This document shows positions 54,922-57,875 of a stretch of 57,875 nucleotides of DNA, piece by piece; the stretch's first letter is position 1, and each line of letters opens with the position of its first letter. The notes under the pieces were generated by a model. That model searched no databases, was not told the DNA's origin, and saw only the letters and a program-made list of their open reading frames with translations. Position numbers and translations under genes: made by a program. Source of the stretch: Arcobacteraceae bacterium (GTDB taxonomy: Bacteria > Campylobacterota > Campylobacteria > Campylobacterales > Arcobacteraceae); the NCBI GenBank assembly GCA_023229945.1, contig JALNYH010000012.1, forward strand, positions 1 to 57,875, read 5' to 3'.

Positions 54922-55661
54922 TCATTTTCTGAAAGAACCATAATATAGCTCATGCATTCAATCGATTCTTGTAATACAGATTTCATTTTTTCCAGTTTTC
55001 GAATTATTGCTGGAATATGATCATCTTGAATTCCATCTAGGTTAAAGAACGAATGAACCCTTGTGATGGAATGATCAAGGGTCAAATTAAATGATTTTGC
55101 CTCATCTAACTCAATTCGTACTCTTATGTTTTCAGGCTTACTATACAATCTATTAGAAAGCTCAGCTAATTTTGTATTACCATATACATTGAACCCATAT
55201 TGATCGTCAAAATCAGTGATATTTCTATCATGTGGTTCCCAATCTGAAATAATAATTTCTCCATTATAACTAAGACAATTTGTCAGATTACGTATTAACT
55301 TTACAGGTTCTTCAATGAACCCAATAACACCTTCCAGTATTATCACATCAAAATTATTCGTAAAATTTGGCAACTTTGTAGCATCGCTGCAAAAAAGATT
55401 TTGTTTTGGTATTCCATTTAACTCCGCTCCCCGAATCATATACTGAGACCTGTCTAATCCATACACCTCAGCTCCCATCATCGAAAGCATTTTGATAGTG
55501 GTTCCTATCCCACATCCTATATCTAATACTTTAATATCAGCCCAGTTTCTTGATTCACATATTTCCTTAGTTCTCTTCATGCCACCAGGATGGAAAAAGC
55601 CTAAGCCAAAAACCGCTAGATCATCGAAATAGTTATCGTTATTAATCCAGTTACTATACAT
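54888..55661 (-). CDS. Cassette 1: class I SAM-dependent methyltransferase
   Basis: 257 residues from ATG 55661, which overlaps the ThiF-like stop by 8 bases and has GCGGAGAA upstream; a longer start at 55709 would overlap by 56. Motif I VLDIGCGIGTT, motif II VYGLDRS and a post-I region FDVIILEGVIGFIEEPVK show a class I fold. Substrate is unknown. Some microcin C-like pathways carry methyl- or carboxymethyl-transferases that modify the nucleotide, so a tailoring role is plausible. Its C-terminus lies inside attC site 4. Confidence 0.85.
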   Translation of the reverse strand: MYSNWINNDNYFDDLAVFGLGFFHPGGMKRTKEICESRNWADIKVLDIGCGIGTTIKMLSMMGAEVYGLDRSQYMIRGAELNGIPKQNLFCSDATKLPNFTNNFDVIILEGVIGFIEEPVKLIRNLTNCLSYNGEIIISDWEPHDRNITDFDDQYGFNVYGNTKLAELSNRLYSKPENIRVRIELDEAKSFNLTLDHSITRVHSFFNLDGIQDDHIPAIIRKLEKMKSVLQESIECMSYIMVLSENELNKKMQLDAD

Positions 55662-56688
55662 GTTTATTTTCTCCGCAAATTTTACAACTATTTCTTTTTT
55701 TTGTTTCAAGTGTTTTTATTTCAAGGTTATCTAATTCAATAGAATAGGTAGAGTTTTTTGACATATTGCCGGCAAGCCATTGAACTATTTGATTTGAAAA
55801 CAGTGCTGCCATAAGTGTATTTACAGATAATGAAGAGGGTGCAATATTTACTGTAGAGCTTCCTTCGGCTAACTCCATCATATCTTCAAAGTTAAAGATA
55901 AATGAATCACAAATACCACAGGCTCCATTGTGATCAATGATCATTGGACCAACACGAGCACTCATTCCGTAATAACCCAAAAATATATAAGGTATCTTTA
56001 ATTTATAGAAAGTAGAAGCAACAAACCTTCGGATGCCAACTTGATGACTATCAGCAGATGAAACAACGAAATTTTTTTCATTTGAAGATACGATGGTTTC
56101 CATATTTTCTAGAGAAAGAATATCTTCTTGCAGTGGCTTTACCTGGCACTGTCCAGCAGTAATAGAGTGTATATATTTTTTAGCTTCTAAAACCTTTGGT
56201 TTACCAATACTTTCTATAGAAAATATAATCTGTCGATTAAGATTACTAAGTTCGACTATATCTGGGTCAATTAAAACAAATTTTCTTACACCCATTGAGA
56301 GCAATTGCATAATGGCATTAGAACCTGCTCCACCTACTCCAATAACAATAAATGTTGTTTCAATAATCTGTTGATGAATATCTAGGGCTTTATCAAAATT
56401 TGTATAATTACAATACGATATTATTTGACGGCTATACTTACCACTAAAATCAAAATCATTAAAAAAATGAGATTGATACACTACACCTTTCTCTTTTAAT
56501 AGTTTTAAGGCACGTGTATTAATTTGAGTTAACTTACCGTTTAACAGGCTTCTAATCTCGTCTATTTCATCAGATCCTAGATTCTCTATAACTTCTTTTT
56601 TTTTGACGCCAAAATAAGTAATAGAATGTGGCTCCCTGCTATTCGGGAGCCACATTAACCTACACACAGGATTTACAATATATATCAA
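55654..56688 (-). CDS. Cassette 1: MccB/ThiF-like peptide-adenylating enzyme
   Basis: 344 residues (E. coli MccB is 350). An N-terminal ~85-residue domain is in the position of MccB's peptide clamp, then KYSRQIISY, the nucleotide motif GVGGAG (117-122), DPDIVELSNLNRQ with Arg152, SSADSH (Asp213), and two CxxC pairs (Cys257/260 and Cys335/338) for zinc. Overall layout and the C-terminal CKICGE resemble MccB more than MoeB/ThiF. It starts at TTG within a TTGA overlap with the preceding small gene, so translation is coupled. Confidence 0.82.
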   Translation of the reverse strand: MIYIVNPVCRLMWLPNSREPHSITYFGVKKKEVIENLGSDEIDEIRSLLNGKLTQINTRALKLLKEKGVVYQSHFFNDFDFSGKYSRQIISYCNYTNFDKALDIHQQIIETTFIVIGVGGAGSNAIMQLLSMGVRKFVLIDPDIVELSNLNRQIIFSIESIGKPKVLEAKKYIHSITAGQCQVKPLQEDILSLENMETIVSSNEKNFVVSSADSHQVGIRRFVASTFYKLKIPYIFLGYYGMSARVGPMIIDHNGACGICDSFIFNFEDMMELAEGSSTVNIAPSSLSVNTLMAALFSNQIVQWLAGNMSKNSTYSIELDNLEIKTLETKKRNSCKICGENKHV

Positions 56689-56969
56689 TTTTGCTCCACT
56701 ACAACTTGTGCTAGATCACTAATCGCTTGCGCCAGTCCTCTAGGTATATTTTGACCTTTAGGGTCTGAAATAATTTTGATAACCTCTTCAACATCCCCTA
56801 GAATTTTTTCATCCTTAAAGACGTCTCGAATTAATTTCTCATCTATCTTTCCTTGTTTGTACAAGTCACGTAAGAAATATGACTCAAAACTTACTGAGTT
56901 TCCATCGGTGCTTCTGTACTTACCTATATTTGTGCGCGGTGCCCACAAATCATCCTTTTTACCTGTCAT
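56685..56969 (-). CDS. Cassette 1: 94-residue protein ending in Asn, candidate modified-peptide precursor
   Basis: First gene of the cassette, with AGGAAA before its ATG. It has no signal peptide, membrane segment or cysteine. The C-terminus is DLAQVVVEQN. MccB-type enzymes act on a C-terminal asparagine, and the next gene is MccB-like and coupled by a 4-base overlap, so this is a candidate precursor. At 94 residues it is long for an MccA peptide, and no cleavage site was recognised. It does not end in Gly-Gly, which argues against a ubiquitin-like role. Confidence 0.6.
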   Translation of the reverse strand: MTGKKDDLWAPRTNIGKYRSTDGNSVSFESYFLRDLYKQGKIDEKLIRDVFKDEKILGDVEEVIKIISDPKGQNIPRGLAQAISDLAQVVVEQN

Positions 56970-56995
56970 ATTAATTTCCTTTCACCCCAAAGTAT

Positions 56996-57033
56996 TTATG
57001 GGCCAGTGGCGGGGCATTTCCACAGGCCTATAA
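56996..57033 (-). promoter_or_regulatory. GC-rich hairpin in the leader of cassette 1
   Basis: GGCC-A-GTGG (57001-57009) pairs with CCAC-A-GGCC (57020-57028), extended by TTAT/ATAA, in otherwise AT-rich DNA. It lies between the first core site and the first gene, in the transcribed leader. It may affect expression or belong to an eroded recombination site. Confidence 0.5.
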
Positions 57034-57035
57034 CT

Positions 57036-57042
57036 GCTTAAC
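57036..57042 (-). other. attI-like junction (first cassette core site)
   Basis: GTTAAGC on the minus strand fits GTTRRRY exactly and is the exact complement of the inverse core in attC site 4. No attC-type palindrome extends on its upstream side, so it could be an attI-like simple site or a remnant. No integrase gene is found from here to 57875. Confidence 0.6.
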
Positions 57043-57058
57043 TATTTATTCAACCCAC

Positions 57059-57087
57059 ATTATATATAAAACACCATGAAAAATCAA
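57059..57087 (-). promoter_or_regulatory. Promoter reading into the cassette array (Pc-like)
   Basis: TTGATT (57082-57087) and TATAAT (57059-57064) are separated by exactly 17 bp on the minus strand, placing the transcript start near 57052, ten bases before the first cassette core. Its position matches that of the common cassette promoter of integrons. Confidence 0.65.
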
Positions 57088-57250
57088 TAAATAACATACA
57101 TAAAATATGTCATATATCAAAACAACGACAAACCCCTTATATAAAGAGTTCTTGCATATTTTACTATAGAAAATATTGCTATTGGAGATATTTTTTAATA
57201 AATTTTAGTTTATGATATAGTTATTATGTTCATTTATTGAGAGGAATATT

Positions 57251-57298
57251 ATGGTTAAGAATTATATCTGTCATAAAAGCCCAAATAGTTGGTCGTGA
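57251..57298 (+). CDS. Possible 15-codon ORF or decayed gene start
   Basis: ATG with a good GAGAGGA site upstream encodes MVKNYICHKSPNSWS then stop. The string ATAAAAGCCCAAA in it recurs at 57691-57703, just after the HTH gene, where it again encodes KSPN. It may be a truncated gene copy. The rest of 57100-57250 shows no gene or clear element. Confidence 0.25.
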   Translation: MVKNYICHKSPNSWS

Positions 57299-57324
57299 TA
57301 TATTTTGTTCTATAAAAGATTTAA

Positions 57325-57381
57325 GTATATTATAATATACATTATAGTATATTTAGCTAGATTATATATATTATAATATAC
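57325..57381. promoter_or_regulatory. Pair of palindromic operators upstream of the HipB-like gene
   Basis: GTATATTATAATATAC (57325-57340) is a perfect 16-bp palindrome, and 57366-57381 repeats it with one change (A for the first G), 41 bp apart. The second ends 11 bp before the HTH gene's ATG. Paired identical dyads before a toxin-antitoxin-type repressor suggest autorepression. Confidence 0.6.
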
Positions 57382-57392
57382 ATAGGATTAAG

Positions 57393-57686
57393 ATGATAGA
57401 ACTTTATACACCCATTGAAATAATAAAAAAAGCTGTAGATTTAGTAGAAACTACTCGTAAAATCCAAAAACTCCAACAAAAAGAATTGGCTCAAATTGCA
57501 GATATTCCATTGCCTACTTATAAGCAATTTATTTATTCACATAAAATTTCTTTTGAAAATTTAATAAAACTATTTATGGCTTTAAAAATGTTTGATAATC
57601 TCAACGGCTTACTTAAATCAAGAGAGTATAAAACTCTTGATGAAATTAAAAACAAAGATAAGCTACCAAAAAGAATATATAAATGA
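57393..57686 (+). CDS. HTH protein, HipB-like antitoxin candidate
   Basis: 97 residues with a helix-turn-helix (LQQKELAQIADIPLPTYKQF) and a conserved-looking C-terminus (LLKSREYKTLDEIKNKDKLP). I associate this form with repressors that precede HipA-family kinase toxins. Paired palindromes lie just upstream. A new gene starts 143 bp downstream on the same strand. Confidence 0.65.
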   Translation: MIELYTPIEIIKKAVDLVETTRKIQKLQQKELAQIADIPLPTYKQFIYSHKISFENLIKLFMALKMFDNLNGLLKSREYKTLDEIKNKDKLPKRIYK

Positions 57687-57829
57687 GTATGGATAAAAGC
57701 CCAAACCATATCAAGAATTAATAAAGAATTAAGACTTTCGTTAAACAAGAAAATTTAGCTTATTGCTTTTAAAGCAGTTTTCAATGAAAATTATAGTAAA
57801 ATAAGAGAAAATATTTTTAGGAGACTAAA

Positions 57830-57875
57830 TTGATATATATAGATAATGTTTATGCAAATGAAGTATTAGATAGTA
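57830..57875 (+). CDS. Start of a CDS cut by the window end (possible HipA-family toxin)
   Basis: TTG with AGGAG 6 bases upstream opens a frame reading MIYIDNVYANEVLDS up to the last base. Only 15 residues are visible, so the identity is inferred solely from its position after the HipB-like gene. Confidence 0.4.
   Translation, partial: MIYIDNVYANEVLDS

Noticed and set aside
55654..56688. ThiF-like protein as part of a ubiquitin-like conjugation or molybdopterin/thiamin sulfur-carrier system
   Set aside because: The coupled small protein ends in Asn, not Gly-Gly; no E2, JAB or sulfur-carrier gene is adjacent; the N-terminal extra domain favours MccB.
57043..57392. Hidden integrase or another attC upstream of the array
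   Set aside because: No frame longer than a few dozen codons on either strand resembles a tyrosine recombinase, and no palindrome with GTTRRRY ends is present.

Overview
The window is a low-GC chromosomal segment that spans the replication origin of a Campylobacterota (epsilonproteobacterial) bacterium. An Arcobacteraceae-like organism is the best guess. The reasons are the order dnaA-dnaN-gyrB-queF with TTCAC-core DnaA boxes on both sides of dnaA, the FAD-dependent ThyX, the many sensor kinases, diguanylate cyclase and HD-GYP proteins, and heavily AT-biased codon use. The genus is inferred from gene content, not from a search.

Layout. 1-3.6 kb: a deacetylase fragment followed by the packed run frr-pyrE-RDD protein-MFS transporter. 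3.7-9.1 kb: yaaA, then a membrane protein, a histidine kinase with two substrate-binding domains, and an OmpR-type regulator. 9.1-24.8 kb: one long minus-strand locus for type I secretion of a 2962-residue adhesin (TolC, OmpA-like protein, ABC exporter, HlyD adaptor, LuxR-type regulator, adhesin), with a perfect palindrome between regulator and adhesin. 25-33 kb: a kinase remnant and housekeeping or signalling genes (small multidrug export protein, SixA-like phosphatase, YchJ, MscS, binding protein plus diguanylate cyclase, phosphoribosyltransferase, typA, thyX). 33.2-43.4 kb: ruvC, an HD-GYP regulator, the bipartite oriC around dnaA, then dnaN, gyrB, queF, an HTH protein and a c-type-haem sensor kinase. 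43.4-47.2 kb: SRP RNA, tRNA-Ser(GGA), an RluA-family synthase, purB and recA. 47.4-51.6 kb: a haem/di-iron sensor pair, recQ and an XRE regulator.

51.8-57.1 kb is the most unusual part: a run of minus-strand genes separated by four imperfect palindromes that behave like integron attC sites. Each gene block starts with a GTTRRRY-like core that is the reverse complement of the core in its own downstream palindrome (7/7, 7/7, 6/7 and 6/7 bases). That is the signature of recombined gene cassettes. No integrase lies in the window, but a promoter with ideal spacing sits just upstream of the first junction. The cargo is a three-gene cassette (94-residue protein ending in Asn, MccB/ThiF-like adenylating enzyme, SAM methyltransferase) resembling a minimal microcin-C-like peptide-nucleotide pathway, an HNH-like protein, a Shedu-like PD-(D/E)xK nuclease and another PD-(D/E)xK protein. 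These look like inter-bacterial competition and phage-defence functions. After the array lie two near-identical operators, a HipB-like HTH gene and the first codons of a further gene.

A second unusual signal is a dispersed nested-hairpin element (33.35, 47.2 and 51.7 kb). Its apical loop and two junction motifs are conserved, while both sets of stem arms differ completely between copies yet stay perfectly self-complementary.
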